DNA of 64,000 nucleotides from Cupriavidus sp. D384 (GTDB lineage: Bacteria > Pseudomonadota > Gammaproteobacteria > Burkholderiales > Burkholderiaceae), in NCBI RefSeq assembly GCF_001652915.1, contig NZ_BBQI01000102.1, positions 62,001 to 126,000 of the forward strand. Reading direction: 5' to 3'. Positions within the stretch are counted from its first letter, which is position 1, and each line of letters opens with the position of its first letter. The notes beneath the pieces were generated by a model. That model was given only the letters and a program-made list of their open reading frames with translations. It was not told the origin of the DNA and made no database searches. This document shows, in pieces, positions 10,434 to 19,268 of the stretch. Position numbers and translations under genes: made by a program.

Positions 10434-10529
10434 TCAGAGGGCCGAGGCGACGAGTGCCGCCGCGGCACCGCTGGCGGCACTCAGTGCCAGCCATCCGCCC
10501 AGGATCAGGGCGCTGTTGCGGAAAGACAT
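10434..10529 (-). CDS. 31-residue hydrophobic small protein
   Basis: Very short frame reading MSFRNSALILGGWLALSA and then an Ala-rich hydrophobic stretch ending VASAL. It is essentially one membrane helix with a basic N-terminus. A GGAG sits six bases before the ATG, the best-spaced ribosome-binding site in this area. It lies 78 bp downstream of, and on the same strand as, the DGA-repeat protein, and may be cotranscribed with it. No family is recognised. Confidence 0.42.
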   Translation of the reverse strand: MSFRNSALILGGWLALSAASGAAAALVASAL

Positions 10530-10607
10530 GATGGGCTCCGTGGAGAGAGTGCCGGAGCCCACCCGGGCTCCGGTTACTGCTGGTGGGCCGCCGGCATCGG
10601 GCGGGAA

Positions 10608-11027
10608 TCAGGCGTTGGCGCCGTCGGTGTAGATGTCGCGGGCGCGGGCACCGTCATAGAACGGGTTGCGCGGCTGGTTCACGCTGCGGGCGCCGTCGTA
10701 GTACGGGTCGACCTTGCGGGCCGGGCTGGCCGACACGCCGACACGGTCCAGACCTGCCACGATGCGGGCGCCGTCGGTGAACGGATCGGCCTTGCCAACC
10801 TTGGCACCGTCGGTGAACGGGTCAGCCTTGCCAACGCGGGCGCCTTCGGTGAACGGGTCGAACTTGCCCTGGCGCGCACCGTCAGTGAACGCGCTGCGTT
10901 GATCCTGCACGCGGAAGCTATAGCCGTAGACTTCGCCGGCCTTCTGCGTGGCGGGGGCGGCTTGAACGGCGCCGGTCACAAAAGCGGCTGCGAGGGCGGC
11001 GGCGGTAACGATGGTCTTGGCATTCAT
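10608..11027 (-). CDS. Secreted DGA-repeat protein of unknown function
   Basis: 139 residues with a strong start (AGGAGAGCCACC before ATG) and a clear Sec signal peptide cleaved near AVQAAPA. The mature part consists of degenerate repeats of the form (P/A)-(F/Y)-x-(D/E)GA(R/K): AFTDGAR, PFTEGAR, PFTDGAK, PFTDGAR, PYYDGAR, PFYDGAR and IYTDGAN, seven in all. The central ones form near-exact 12-residue (36-bp) tandem units (DPFTDGAKVGKA). No enzymatic motif is visible; a periplasmic binding or structural role is possible. Upstream lies an AT-richer region with two related inverted repeats. Confidence 0.8.
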   Translation of the reverse strand: MNAKTIVTAAALAAAFVTGAVQAAPATQKAGEVYGYSFRVQDQRSAFTDGARQGKFDPFTEGARVGKADPFTDGAKVGKADPFTDGARIVAGLDRVGVSASPARKVDPYYDGARSVNQPRNPFYDGARARDIYTDGANA

Positions 11028-11119
11028 GGTGGCTCTCCTTGCTGGGGGCCGGGCGATCACACTGTTGGTTCGCGCCGGCCAGATAACTATTGAGATGTCG
11101 GCGGTTTTTCTTTGCTGCT

Positions 11120-11265
11120 ATCTACTGGTAGGTAGATTTGCACTGCTAAAAAAAGAACCGTCTCCGGTACTGATTCACTGCCTTGTCTTGCCTGGAAGGT
11201 GCCTTGCTGTCTGCTTCTTGCTGCTTGGCGTCGTCCATGGCTTGAATATTATCTACTACTAGATA
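11120..11265. promoter_or_regulatory. Two related inverted repeats upstream of the DGA-repeat gene
   Basis: ATCTAC-N6-GTAGAT (11120-11137) and TATCTA-N4-TAGATA (11250-11265) are both embedded in the shared octamer TATCTACT and lie about 130 bp apart. They sit between the leftward DGA-repeat gene and the downstream end of the TetR gene, and look like operator sites for an unidentified dimeric regulator. The remainder of 11028-11421 shows no gene. Confidence 0.4.
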
Positions 11266-11421
11266 GACAAGCAAGGGGTTTTTGCAAAGCACAATCGTAA
11301 AAGTTCCAAATGTGCAGCGTCAGGCGATGCGAGGAGCGCCGGAGGGATGCTGCAAGTCGTTGAATCACAAGCGAAAAGAGCGATGGCTATCGCTCTTCTT
11401 CGATCGATTAGAGTGTTTCCT

Positions 11422-12138
11422 CTATTTTTGCCGCGGTGGTCCATCGCGCAGCGCAACGAGACCTAGCAGCAGGATGCGCGTGTGTTCCTGCAACACATCC
11501 TGCACCCGGGAGGTCTCCGGTTCACCATAGCCGTCCCATTCCAGAGCCCGGAGCACGTGGCGCCGCATGACCTTGAAGGCTGCGATCTGGCTGTCGATGG
11601 CTACCGTGCGGATACGCGTGGTTTCGTCGGAGGCGGGTTGGCCGGTCAGGCGGCCGATCAGCGCCGACGTCAGCGCGAACAGGCGCCGGTTGATCCCCGC
11701 GTCGATGCGCTCGAAGGCAGTGGGCGGGCCCAGGCCGGCTCGCTCGCGCGCCATGAACTGGCGCCAGTGGTCGGTCTCGGGGCACTCGTACAGAAAATTG
11801 GCAAACCGTGACTGCAACGCCAGATAGGCGTCGATCAGTTCCATATCCGTCGCATCGGGCCGGGCCAGCAGGTCTTCGGCCCCCGCCACCACGTCTTGCA
11901 CCATGGCCCAGGCGCGCTCGACAAAGTAGTCGATGCAGGCCAGGTACACGCCTTCCTTGTTGTCGAAGTAGTACTGCAGCGCCGGGGCGTTCACGCTGGC
12001 CTCGCGGGCAATGTCGCGTGTGGATGCGCCGTCGAAGCCATGTGCGGCAAACAGGCGCATGGCTGCTTCAATGATCCGTGCCCGGGTTTCTTCCCCGCGC
12101 TGGTAGCCGCCTTCGGCCGCTGGCCTGTGTCGCGCCAT
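11422..12138 (-). CDS. TetR/AcrR family transcriptional repressor (CerR-type C-terminus)
   Basis: 238 residues from the ATG at 12138 (MARHRPAAEGGYQRG). The N-terminal TetR helix-turn-helix is clear: RIIEAAMRLFAAHGFDGASTRDIAREASVN, then ALQYYFDNKEGVYLACI. The C-terminal part (RFANFLYECPETDHWRQFMARE) resembles the CerR/CecR ligand-binding domain. It is transcribed divergently from the HlyD/EmrB/NodT efflux operon. The perfect palindrome inside that operon's promoter is its likely operator, so it probably represses the pump and perhaps itself until a toxic ligand binds. Confidence 0.88.
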   Translation of the reverse strand: MARHRPAAEGGYQRGEETRARIIEAAMRLFAAHGFDGASTRDIAREASVNAPALQYYFDNKEGVYLACIDYFVERAWAMVQDVVAGAEDLLARPDATDMELIDAYLALQSRFANFLYECPETDHWRQFMARERAGLGPPTAFERIDAGINRRLFALTSALIGRLTGQPASDETTRIRTVAIDSQIAAFKVMRRHVLRALEWDGYGEPETSRVQDVLQEHTRILLLGLVALRDGPPRQK

Positions 12139-12180
12139 GTCGACGTGTCTCCCCGAGATGAACAAGCCGAAATATATCAG

Positions 12181-12209
12181 TTGACAGATTTATTCCAAGT
12201 GGAATAATT
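12181..12209 (+). promoter_or_regulatory. Efflux-operon promoter with embedded TetR operator
   Basis: A consensus TTGACA (12181-12186) is followed 16 bp later by AATAAT (12203-12208). Between and over these elements lies a perfect 18-bp palindrome with arms TTATTCCA and TGGAATAA around AG (12190-12207). A repressor bound there would block RNA polymerase directly. The site lies 40 bp before the efflux operon start and about 45 bp before the divergent TetR start. Confidence 0.7.
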
Positions 12210-12247
12210 GCGCAGCATTCCCGACTCTCGCCGCCCCCGCCCCCCTC

Positions 12248-13459
12248 ATGTCAGCCTCTCATTCCGAAGCGCCGGCCATGCCGGCCGATGTTGCATCGCA
12301 GCATATTCCTTCCTCGCGCGCCAGCCGTCGCCGCACGGTGCTGATCGGCATTGGCGCCGCGCTGGTGTTGATTGCCCTGGTCATCGGCGTGCGCTGGTGG
12401 CTCTATGGCCGATTCATTGAAAGTACCGACGACGCCTATATCCAGGCCGATAGCGTGACCGTGGCGCCCAAGGTCAGCGGCTATGTGGCCGAGGTCTACG
12501 TGCGCGACAACCAGCAGGTGGTGGCGGGACAGGAACTGGTCCGGCTGGACAATCGCCAGTACCAGGCCGCCTTTGACGAGGCGCAGGCCAACGTGGCGTC
12601 GCGCCAGGCCGACGTGGCGCGCGCCGATGCCGATCTGCAGCAGCAGAAGGCCCGCATTGCCCAGGCCGCCGCCGAGGTGGATGGCGCCCGGGCCAACGCG
12701 CGCTATGCGGCGTCGCAGGTGGAACGCTATGCGCCGCTGGTCAGGACCGGCGCCGAGACCGAGGAGCGCACCGCCGAACTGCGCAACGCGCAGACCCGTG
12801 CGTCGACCACGCTTGCCGCCAATGAGGCGGCCCTCAAGGTGGAGCAGAGCCAGACCGTGACACTGCAGACGCGCCTGCAACAGGCGCGCGCCCAGCTGGA
12901 CGTGGCCGAGGCCAGCGCGCGCAAGTCGAAGCTGGATCTGGAAGACACCACCGTGCGTGCCACCACGGCCGGGCGCGTGGCCGACAAGGGCGTGCGCGTC
13001 GGCCAGTTTGCCCAGCCCGGCACGCGGCTGCTGACCGTGGTGCCGGTGCAGGACCTATACCTGACCGCCAACTTCAAGGAAACGCAGGTCGGCCGCATGC
13101 GGGCAGGCCAGCCCGTGACGCTGCATGTCGACGCGTTGTCCGGCGAAGCGCTGCATGGCGTGATCGACAGCCTGTCGCCGGGCACCGGCTCGCAGTTCGC
13201 GCTGCTGCCCGCGCAGAATGCTACGGGCAACTTCACCAAGATCGTCCAGCGCGTGCCGGTGCGGATTCACGTGGATGTGCCGAACGCGGCGCGGCCTGTG
13301 CTGGTGCCGGGCCTGTCGGTGGCGGTCGATGTCGATACGCGCGAGCTGAATCCGGCCCACGCCTCGGCCAGTGTGCCGGCCAGTACGCCGCCGACTACTA
13401 CGCCGCCCACTACGCCGGCCAACGTCCCGGCGCCCGCCGGCGGAGCCAGCCATGGCTGA
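12248..13459 (+). CDS. HlyD/EmrA-type membrane fusion protein
   Basis: 403-residue periplasmic adaptor of a tripartite drug efflux pump. It has one N-terminal membrane anchor (VLIGIGAALVLIALVIGV), then the biotinyl-lipoyl motif (DDAYIQADSVTVAPKVSGYV), a long coiled-coil hairpin (about 105-215, rich in Ala/Gln/Arg), the second lipoyl half (LEDTTVRATTAGRV) and beta-barrel segments. The C-terminus is an unusual Pro/Thr/Ala-rich tail. It is the first gene of an operon: its end overlaps the MFS gene by 8 bp, and an outer-membrane channel follows. Substrate unknown. Confidence 0.93.
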   Translation: MSASHSEAPAMPADVASQHIPSSRASRRRTVLIGIGAALVLIALVIGVRWWLYGRFIESTDDAYIQADSVTVAPKVSGYVAEVYVRDNQQVVAGQELVRLDNRQYQAAFDEAQANVASRQADVARADADLQQQKARIAQAAAEVDGARANARYAASQVERYAPLVRTGAETEERTAELRNAQTRASTTLAANEAALKVEQSQTVTLQTRLQQARAQLDVAEASARKSKLDLEDTTVRATTAGRVADKGVRVGQFAQPGTRLLTVVPVQDLYLTANFKETQVGRMRAGQPVTLHVDALSGEALHGVIDSLSPGTGSQFALLPAQNATGNFTKIVQRVPVRIHVDVPNAARPVLVPGLSVAVDVDTRELNPAHASASVPASTPPTTTPPTTPANVPAPAGGASHG

Positions 13460-15050
13460 GGCCGCGGCCGCGAGCCAGGTGCCCCAGTCTCCCGCCGCGC
13501 AGCAACCTAACGCCTCGGCAGCCGACTGGATCGCCGTGGCTGCCGGTTCGCTCGGCGCGCTGCTGGCCACGCTGGACATCTCCATTACCAACTCGGCGTT
13601 GCCGCAGATCCAGGGGCAGATCGGCGCAGCCGGCACCGAGGGCACCTGGGTGTCCACCGGCTACCTGATGGCCGAGATCGTGATCATCCCGCTCACGGCA
13701 TGGCTGACGCGGGTCTTCGGCCTGCGCCGCTTCCTGATGTGGAACGCGTTGCTGTTCACGGCGTTCTCGATGGTCTGCGGCATGTCGCATAGCCTGCCGC
13801 AGATGGTCATCGGCCGTATCGGGCAGGGGCTGGCCGGCGGCGCGATGATCCCGACCGCGCAGACCATCGTGCGCACCCGGCTGCCGCGCCACCAGATGCC
13901 CATCGGCATGTCGATGTTCGGGCTGATCGTGCTGCTCGGGCCGTTGCTGGGCCCGGTGGTGGGTGGTTGGCTGGCCGAGAACATCAACTGGCGCTGGTGC
14001 TTCTTCCTGAACGTGCCGATCACGGCCGTGCTGGTGCCGCTGCTGTACTTTGGCCTGAAGGCCGAACGCGCCGACGTGGAGGCCTTCTTCAAGGCCGACT
14101 GGCTGGGCATCGTCGGCCTGACCATCGGGCTCAGTTCGCTGACCGTGGTGCTCGAAGAGGGCCAGCGCGAGCAGTGGTTCGAGTCGCAATTCATCGTCTA
14201 CCTGTCGATGCTGTCGGCCATCGGGCTCTCGATGATGCTGATCAGCCAGTTCACGGCAAGGCAGCCCATCGTGCGGCTGCGGCTGCTGCTGAACAGGAAC
14301 TACGCCAGCGTGATCCTGATCGTGACCACGGTGGGCGCCGGCCTGTACGGCGTGTCGTACCTGCTGCCCCAGTTCCTGTCGCTGATTGCCGGCTACAACG
14401 CCGAACAGGCGGGCGGCATCATGCTGCTCTCCGGGCTGCCGGCGTTCCTGCTGATGCCGGTGCTGCCGCGCATACTGGGCAAGTTCGACAGCCGCTGGCT
14501 CGTGATCACCGGCCTGGTGTGCTTCTTTGCCAGCTGCATGCTCGATATCGGCCTGACGGTGGACAGCGTGGGCCATGATTTCACGGTCTCGCAAATCCTG
14601 CGCGGGTTTGGACAGATCCTGGCGATGATGCCGCTGAACCAGGCGTCGATGGCGGCCGTGGCGACGCACGAAGCTGGTGACGCCGCCGGGCTCTACAACA
14701 TGGCGCGCAACCTGGGTGGCTCGATTGGCCTGGCGCTACTTGGCACGCTGATCGACCGCCGCAACGCCTATCACGACTCGGTGATCCGCGAATCGGTCAC
14801 GGCCAACAGCAGTATCGGCCAGGACCATATGACGTCCAGCATCGCCGGGTTCGTGGCCCAGGGCGGCGACTTCGCCCACGCGCAACTGCAGGCCGTGGCC
14901 CAGCTCAGCGGCGAGATCGCGCGCCAGGCCGCCGTGATGACGTTCTCCGAAACCTTCTTCGCCCTTGGCATTGCGCTGCTGTGCTGCGTGCCGCTGGCCC
15001 TGCTGCTCAAGCCGCCCCGCCCGGGCGCGCCCGTTTCCACCGGTCATTGA
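13452..15050 (+). CDS. DHA2 family (EmrB-type) MFS multidrug exporter
   Basis: 532 residues with about 14 membrane helices. The start is the ATG at 13452, which overlaps the adaptor gene and has GGAG just upstream. Typical DHA2 motifs are present: LDISITNSALPQIQG in helix 1, GRIGQGLAGGAMIPTAQTIV (motif C region) and GPLLGPVVGGWLAENINWRWCFFLNVP (motif with WRWIF-like WRWCF). It should drive proton-coupled export together with the adjacent HlyD adaptor and the NodT channel. Translational coupling with both neighbours supports one complex. Confidence 0.93.
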   Translation: MAEAAAASQVPQSPAAQQPNASAADWIAVAAGSLGALLATLDISITNSALPQIQGQIGAAGTEGTWVSTGYLMAEIVIIPLTAWLTRVFGLRRFLMWNALLFTAFSMVCGMSHSLPQMVIGRIGQGLAGGAMIPTAQTIVRTRLPRHQMPIGMSMFGLIVLLGPLLGPVVGGWLAENINWRWCFFLNVPITAVLVPLLYFGLKAERADVEAFFKADWLGIVGLTIGLSSLTVVLEEGQREQWFESQFIVYLSMLSAIGLSMMLISQFTARQPIVRLRLLLNRNYASVILIVTTVGAGLYGVSYLLPQFLSLIAGYNAEQAGGIMLLSGLPAFLLMPVLPRILGKFDSRWLVITGLVCFFASCMLDIGLTVDSVGHDFTVSQILRGFGQILAMMPLNQASMAAVATHEAGDAAGLYNMARNLGGSIGLALLGTLIDRRNAYHDSVIRESVTANSSIGQDHMTSSIAGFVAQGGDFAHAQLQAVAQLSGEIARQAAVMTFSETFFALGIALLCCVPLALLLKPPRPGAPVSTGH

Positions 15051-15052
15051 TC

Positions 15053-16573
15053 ATGTCTGTCCTTTCACATGCCAGGCGGCCACGCCTGCCGGCCCTTACC
15101 GCTGCCGCGCTTGCCGCTGTCTGGCTTGCTGCCGGATGCACGGTGGGCCCCGACTACCGCAGCGCACCCGCAGTGGCTGCCAACGCAATCGATGCCGGCC
15201 GCTTTCCGCACGCGCCGGCCGAGGCCGCGCCCATTGCGCCGCGTGCCGCGGACTGGTGGCACGCGCTGGGCGATGCCCAGCTCGACACGCTGATCGAGGC
15301 CGCGCTCAAGGACAGCCCCGACATCGACGTGGCGCGCGCCCGCGTGCGCCAGGCCCGTGCCGGGCTGGATAGCAACAAGGCCAACCTGTTGCCAAAGGTG
15401 GGCTTCGATGCGGCGATGCTGCGCACCCGTTCGCCGGACCTGTCGGCGCTGTCTGGCGGCGGATCGTCGGGTGGCGGGCGCGGGCCGCTGTCGCTGTATA
15501 TCGCCAGCTTCGATGCGAGTTGGGAAATCGACCTGTTCGGCGGTACGCGCAGGTCGATCGAGGCGGCCTCGGCAGAGGCCGACGCGGCTTCGGCGCAACT
15601 GGCCGACGCGCATGTGCAGCTGGCCGCCGAGGTGGCGCAGGCCTATATCACGCTGCGCGAGCAGCAGGCGAGCCTGGCGCATCTGCAGGATTCCGAGAAG
15701 CTCGAAGCCGACATGCTCGACCTGACGCAGCAACGGCGCGCACGCGGCGTGGCGTCGCAGCTCGAAGTGGAGCGCCTGCTGACGCAGCTCGACAACACGC
15801 GCGCGCAGATGTCGCCGGTGCAGGCCAGCATCGCCGAACAGTTCGACCAGCTGGCGCTGTTGACTGGCCGTGCCCCTGGCACGCTGGACGCCGAACTGAC
15901 GAGGGCGCGTCCGCTGCCCAGTGTGCCCGAGACCGTGGCAGTGGGCGATCCGGCCGCGCTGCTGAAGGCACGCCCCGATATCCGCGCGGCAGAACGCCGG
16001 CTGGCATCGAGCACGGCCCAGATCGGCGTGCGCAAGGCCGACTGGTTCCCGAAGCTGTCGCTGCTGGGGTCGCTGGGATTCAGTGCCATGGACCCCGGTC
16101 ACCTGGCGCGCAAGGACAACGGCACCTGGCTGACGCTGCCGCGCCTGCAATGGAACATCCTCGATTTCGGCCGCGTCGCCGCCGGGGTGGACAGTGCCGA
16201 GGGCGGGCGCGACGAGGCCGATGCCAACTATCGCAGCACGGTGCTGAAGGCGCTGCGCGATGCGGATGTGGCCCTGTCGCGCTACGGCCATCAGCGCGAA
16301 CACGTGGTGGTGCTGCGCCGCGTGGAGGCATCGTCCGAACGGGCGTCGACGCTGCAGCAGCAGCGCTATCGCGCCGGCACGGCCAGCATGCTCGAATGGC
16401 TCGACGTGGAGCGCACGCGCGTGGTGGCGCAGCAGAACCGCATCTCGGGCGATGCGGACCTGCTCAAGGACTATGTGTCGCTGCAGAAGTCGCTGGGGCT
16501 GGGATGGCAGACCGCGGCGGCCGCGCAGGGTGCGCCCGCCACTCCGCCCGCACCAGCCAACCCGGCGTCCTGA
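15053..16573 (+). CDS. NodT family outer-membrane efflux channel lipoprotein
   Basis: 506 residues. A signal peptide ends in the lipobox LAAGC, giving a lipidated Cys near residue 24. It has two OEP repeats with long coiled helices, including ADWWHALGDAQLDTLIEAAL, QAYITLREQQASLAHLQ and RPDIRAAERRLASSTAQIG, the usual NodT signatures. The start ATG lies two bases after the MFS stop codon. It completes the tripartite pump by forming the outer-membrane duct. The Ala/Pro-rich C-terminal tail is not conserved in the family as far as I can judge. Confidence 0.93.
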   Translation: MSVLSHARRPRLPALTAAALAAVWLAAGCTVGPDYRSAPAVAANAIDAGRFPHAPAEAAPIAPRAADWWHALGDAQLDTLIEAALKDSPDIDVARARVRQARAGLDSNKANLLPKVGFDAAMLRTRSPDLSALSGGGSSGGGRGPLSLYIASFDASWEIDLFGGTRRSIEAASAEADAASAQLADAHVQLAAEVAQAYITLREQQASLAHLQDSEKLEADMLDLTQQRRARGVASQLEVERLLTQLDNTRAQMSPVQASIAEQFDQLALLTGRAPGTLDAELTRARPLPSVPETVAVGDPAALLKARPDIRAAERRLASSTAQIGVRKADWFPKLSLLGSLGFSAMDPGHLARKDNGTWLTLPRLQWNILDFGRVAAGVDSAEGGRDEADANYRSTVLKALRDADVALSRYGHQREHVVVLRRVEASSERASTLQQQRYRAGTASMLEWLDVERTRVVAQQNRISGDADLLKDYVSLQKSLGLGWQTAAAAQGAPATPPAPANPAS

Positions 16574-16589
16574 CCGGCACGCGCCGGCC

Positions 16590-18023
16590 TTACTGGGCCA
16601 CCTTCACCAGCGGCGGCTGCTTCCAGCTGCCGTTGGCCGCTTCCGGCCTGGGCAGGTACATGCGCAGGATCACGTAGAACGGACCATCGGGCGCCGGAAG
16701 CCAGTTCTGGCGCGCGTCGCCGGCCGGCGCATCGTGCTGGAGATGCAGCGTGACACCGCCATCGGCGTCGTGCTGCAGCGACGGCAGCATGCGCGAGTTG
16801 ACCAGATAGCGCTGCATCGGGTTATCCACCAGCAGCTTCGACTTGCCGTCGTACATCGTGATCGACCAGAAGGCGTTGGCCGGCGGCAGCGCATCCTTGT
16901 CCAGGCGCAGCGTATAGCGCGCGCCGCCGGTGCCATTGAGCGGCTTGTTCTCCGCATCGGTGTAGTAACCCGGATAGAGCGCCTCGGCAGCCGTGTTGCC
17001 ATAGATGCCCAGCGCCGCGCCCGCGTACCGGTACAGGTAGTTGTTCTTCAGGAAGGCGCGCGAGCCAAACAGGTCGCCGCTGCTGACCTTGCGCGTGCGC
17101 AGTTGCGTGGCCTGGAACTGCTGAAATTCCTGTTTCGCGTCGGCGATGCCGGCCTCCATGGCCTGGCGGATGTCGGGCGCCAGCGTGCTTTCGTCAAAGG
17201 GCTTGCCCGGCCCCACGCCGATGGCGGCCAGCCGTTGCATCAGGCCAGTCTCGCTGGGATCGGTCGGCGCCAGTGCAAGTAAAAAATCCAGATAACGGAA
17301 CAGCGCCAGGCCGTTGGTCATGCCGGGCTGCGGCCTGGGCCACTCGATGGCCGGTGCGGCGGGCGGTGCCGGCTGCTTCAGGAAAGCGGACAGCGGCTGC
17401 ACGCCGTAGCCCTTCTGGATCTGGCCGACACGCGACAGATCGGCATCGTCGAACAGCTGCGTACGGTACAGCGCGTAGGCGATGCGCGACTCGCTGCGCA
17501 GCACACGGTCGATGCCCGGCGGCACCGTGCCGTGCCAGTCTGGCCCCGCCACCAGGAAGCGGCCGCCGCCGTTGCCGGTCTCGCGCGTGCCAAGGTAGCC
17601 GAAGATCTGCGTATAGAGGTCCAGCAGCTGCACCGAGTAGTACCGGTCCGGCTCCACGGCGGGCAGCGTCAGCACCACCGGCTCGGCGCGCAGGTCCAGC
17701 CAGGCGAACGAGTAGGGCGTGTCGGCATTGGGCGTGATGATCGCCGTGTCCTTCGGCGAGAAGGTGCCGGTGCCATGGCCGATCTGGTTGAACGGCGCCT
17801 TGAAATTGGGGTCGCCACGGTCCACCGCCTGGGCGTACAGCGTCTTGTACGACTCCACCACGGGATAGCCGTAAATCCAGGCTTCGCGAGCCAGTGCGCG
17901 TGCCTGCTCGGGTGCGGCCGTCACGGACCCGCCGGTTGCCGCATTTGCTGCGCCGCATGGCAGGGCCATGACGGCGGCGCCGGCTCCGGCCATCAGCCAG
18001 CGGCGGCTGGTCTTCCACATCAT
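16590..18023 (-). CDS. DUF1254/DUF1214 domain exported protein
   Basis: 477 residues with a strong AGGAGG ribosome-binding site before the ATG at 18023. The N-terminus TSRRWLMAGAGAAVMAL is a probable twin-arginine signal. DUF1254 is recognised by AREAWIYGYPVVESYKTLYA and IITPNADTPYSFAWLDLRAEPVVL; the C-terminal DUF1214 half has FWSITMYDGKSKLLVDNP and PFYVILRMYLPRPEA. These proteins are widespread in soil proteobacteria with unclear biochemical role. It converges on the efflux operon and diverges from the MscS gene. Confidence 0.92.
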   Translation of the reverse strand: MMWKTSRRWLMAGAGAAVMALPCGAANAATGGSVTAAPEQARALAREAWIYGYPVVESYKTLYAQAVDRGDPNFKAPFNQIGHGTGTFSPKDTAIITPNADTPYSFAWLDLRAEPVVLTLPAVEPDRYYSVQLLDLYTQIFGYLGTRETGNGGGRFLVAGPDWHGTVPPGIDRVLRSESRIAYALYRTQLFDDADLSRVGQIQKGYGVQPLSAFLKQPAPPAAPAIEWPRPQPGMTNGLALFRYLDFLLALAPTDPSETGLMQRLAAIGVGPGKPFDESTLAPDIRQAMEAGIADAKQEFQQFQATQLRTRKVSSGDLFGSRAFLKNNYLYRYAGAALGIYGNTAAEALYPGYYTDAENKPLNGTGGARYTLRLDKDALPPANAFWSITMYDGKSKLLVDNPMQRYLVNSRMLPSLQHDADGGVTLHLQHDAPAGDARQNWLPAPDGPFYVILRMYLPRPEAANGSWKQPPLVKVAQ

Positions 18024-18328
18024 CGTCGTTCCTCCTTGCTTTCGTTCTGTCGGTCTGGGCCACGCTGCCGGGCGGTACCGGCGCGGCGGCCCGATTCTGC
18101 CCCGGCTTTGCCATTCGGTTTTTGCTTTCGCACACAAGGTGCGGGTGCAGCAATTGCAAGAGAAACGCCGACAGCGGAACCGGACGAATCCGACTTTTGG
18201 ACAAAGAGCCAGCACCGCACACTGGCAAGTGGATAGAATCGCCGTGGACATGCCTACCTGCGGCGCCAATTGCAACAATGTGTTACGGCGGTGGAGGTCG
18301 GGGATGCAAAACAACAGACAAATCACCC

Positions 18329-19219
18329 ATGCACTTCAACGCCAACGACAGCATCCTGGTCAACATCATTACCAGCGTGGTGGTGATCCTGGCCGGCACG
18401 CTGGTGGTCAAGCTGATCAACCGCTTCTTCTCGGCGCGGCTGCAGGCCGACAACCGGGGCAGCTACCGCGCCTGGACGGTGGCGTCGCGCAACCTGGTGG
18501 CGGCCGTGGTGTTCCTGTTGCTGCTGGGCATCTGGGTGTCCGAACTGAAGAGCGTGGCGATTTCGCTGGCGGCGTTCGCGGCGGCCCTGCTGCTGGTCGG
18601 CAAGGAACTGGTGATGTGCTTCCTGGGTGCGTTCATGCGCATGATCACGCGCCCGTTCCAGCTGGGCGACCTGGTGGAGATCGGCCCGTTCGGCGGCGAA
18701 GTCATCGACATGGACGTGATGTCCACCACGCTGGTGGAAGTGGCCGCCGCGCGCCAGTACACGGGCTTTACGGTACAGGTGCCCAACAGCATGCTGCTGA
18801 CCACGGCCGTGCGCAACCATTCGCAGGCCGGCGCCTATACGCTGGACATGGTGCGCATTCCACTGGCCGTGGGCGACGATCCCGAAACCGTGGAGGCGCT
18901 GCTGGTGCAGGTGGCGCGGCGTGCCTGCGAAGGGTTCATGGAAGAAGCAGGGCGCACGCTGCGGCGCTATGGCGACATGCGCTTCGTGGATCTGTCGCAG
19001 TTCGAGCCACGCGTGATATTCGAGCCGTTCGACGTGACCCGCTTCGATGCCGTGGTGCGCTTTCCGGTGCCGGTCAGCGCGCGGCTGGCGGTGGCGCAGC
19101 AGATCGTGCGCGGCTACTACCGCGAGCGGGCGCAGGCCCGGCCGGCGGTATCCCCGGAGGCATCCGGGACGGTATCCGGGGCGCCGGCCGCGCCGGATTT
19201 GCCTGCGGTGCAGCCGTAG
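18329..19219 (+). CDS. Mechanosensitive ion channel (MscS family)
   Basis: 296 residues from MHFNANDSILVN. There are three membrane helices (about residues 9-27, 48-68 and 70-95), the last being the pore-lining helix (SLAAFAAALLLVGKELVMCFLGAF). A beta domain follows (PFQLGDLVEIGPFGGEVIDMDVMSTTL), and the upper vestibule ends near residue 260. The ribosome-binding site is weak, so the start rests on where the first helix begins. A Pro/Ala tail ends the protein. It probably protects against osmotic downshock. Confidence 0.88.
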   Translation: MHFNANDSILVNIITSVVVILAGTLVVKLINRFFSARLQADNRGSYRAWTVASRNLVAAVVFLLLLGIWVSELKSVAISLAAFAAALLLVGKELVMCFLGAFMRMITRPFQLGDLVEIGPFGGEVIDMDVMSTTLVEVAAARQYTGFTVQVPNSMLLTTAVRNHSQAGAYTLDMVRIPLAVGDDPETVEALLVQVARRACEGFMEEAGRTLRRYGDMRFVDLSQFEPRVIFEPFDVTRFDAVVRFPVPVSARLAVAQQIVRGYYRERAQARPAVSPEASGTVSGAPAAPDLPAVQP

Positions 19220-19268
19220 CACCGGGCGGGGCAGGTACGGCATCGGCAGGACCATCGAGGAGAGGATC

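Noticed and set aside
8528-10480. 650-codon minus-strand frame
   Set aside because: Antisense to the second kinase module and receivers; no recognisable domain.
10700-10905. CRISPR-like array suggested by tandem short repeats
   Set aside because: The 36-bp units are contiguous and in frame, encoding the DGA repeats of a secreted protein, with no spacers.
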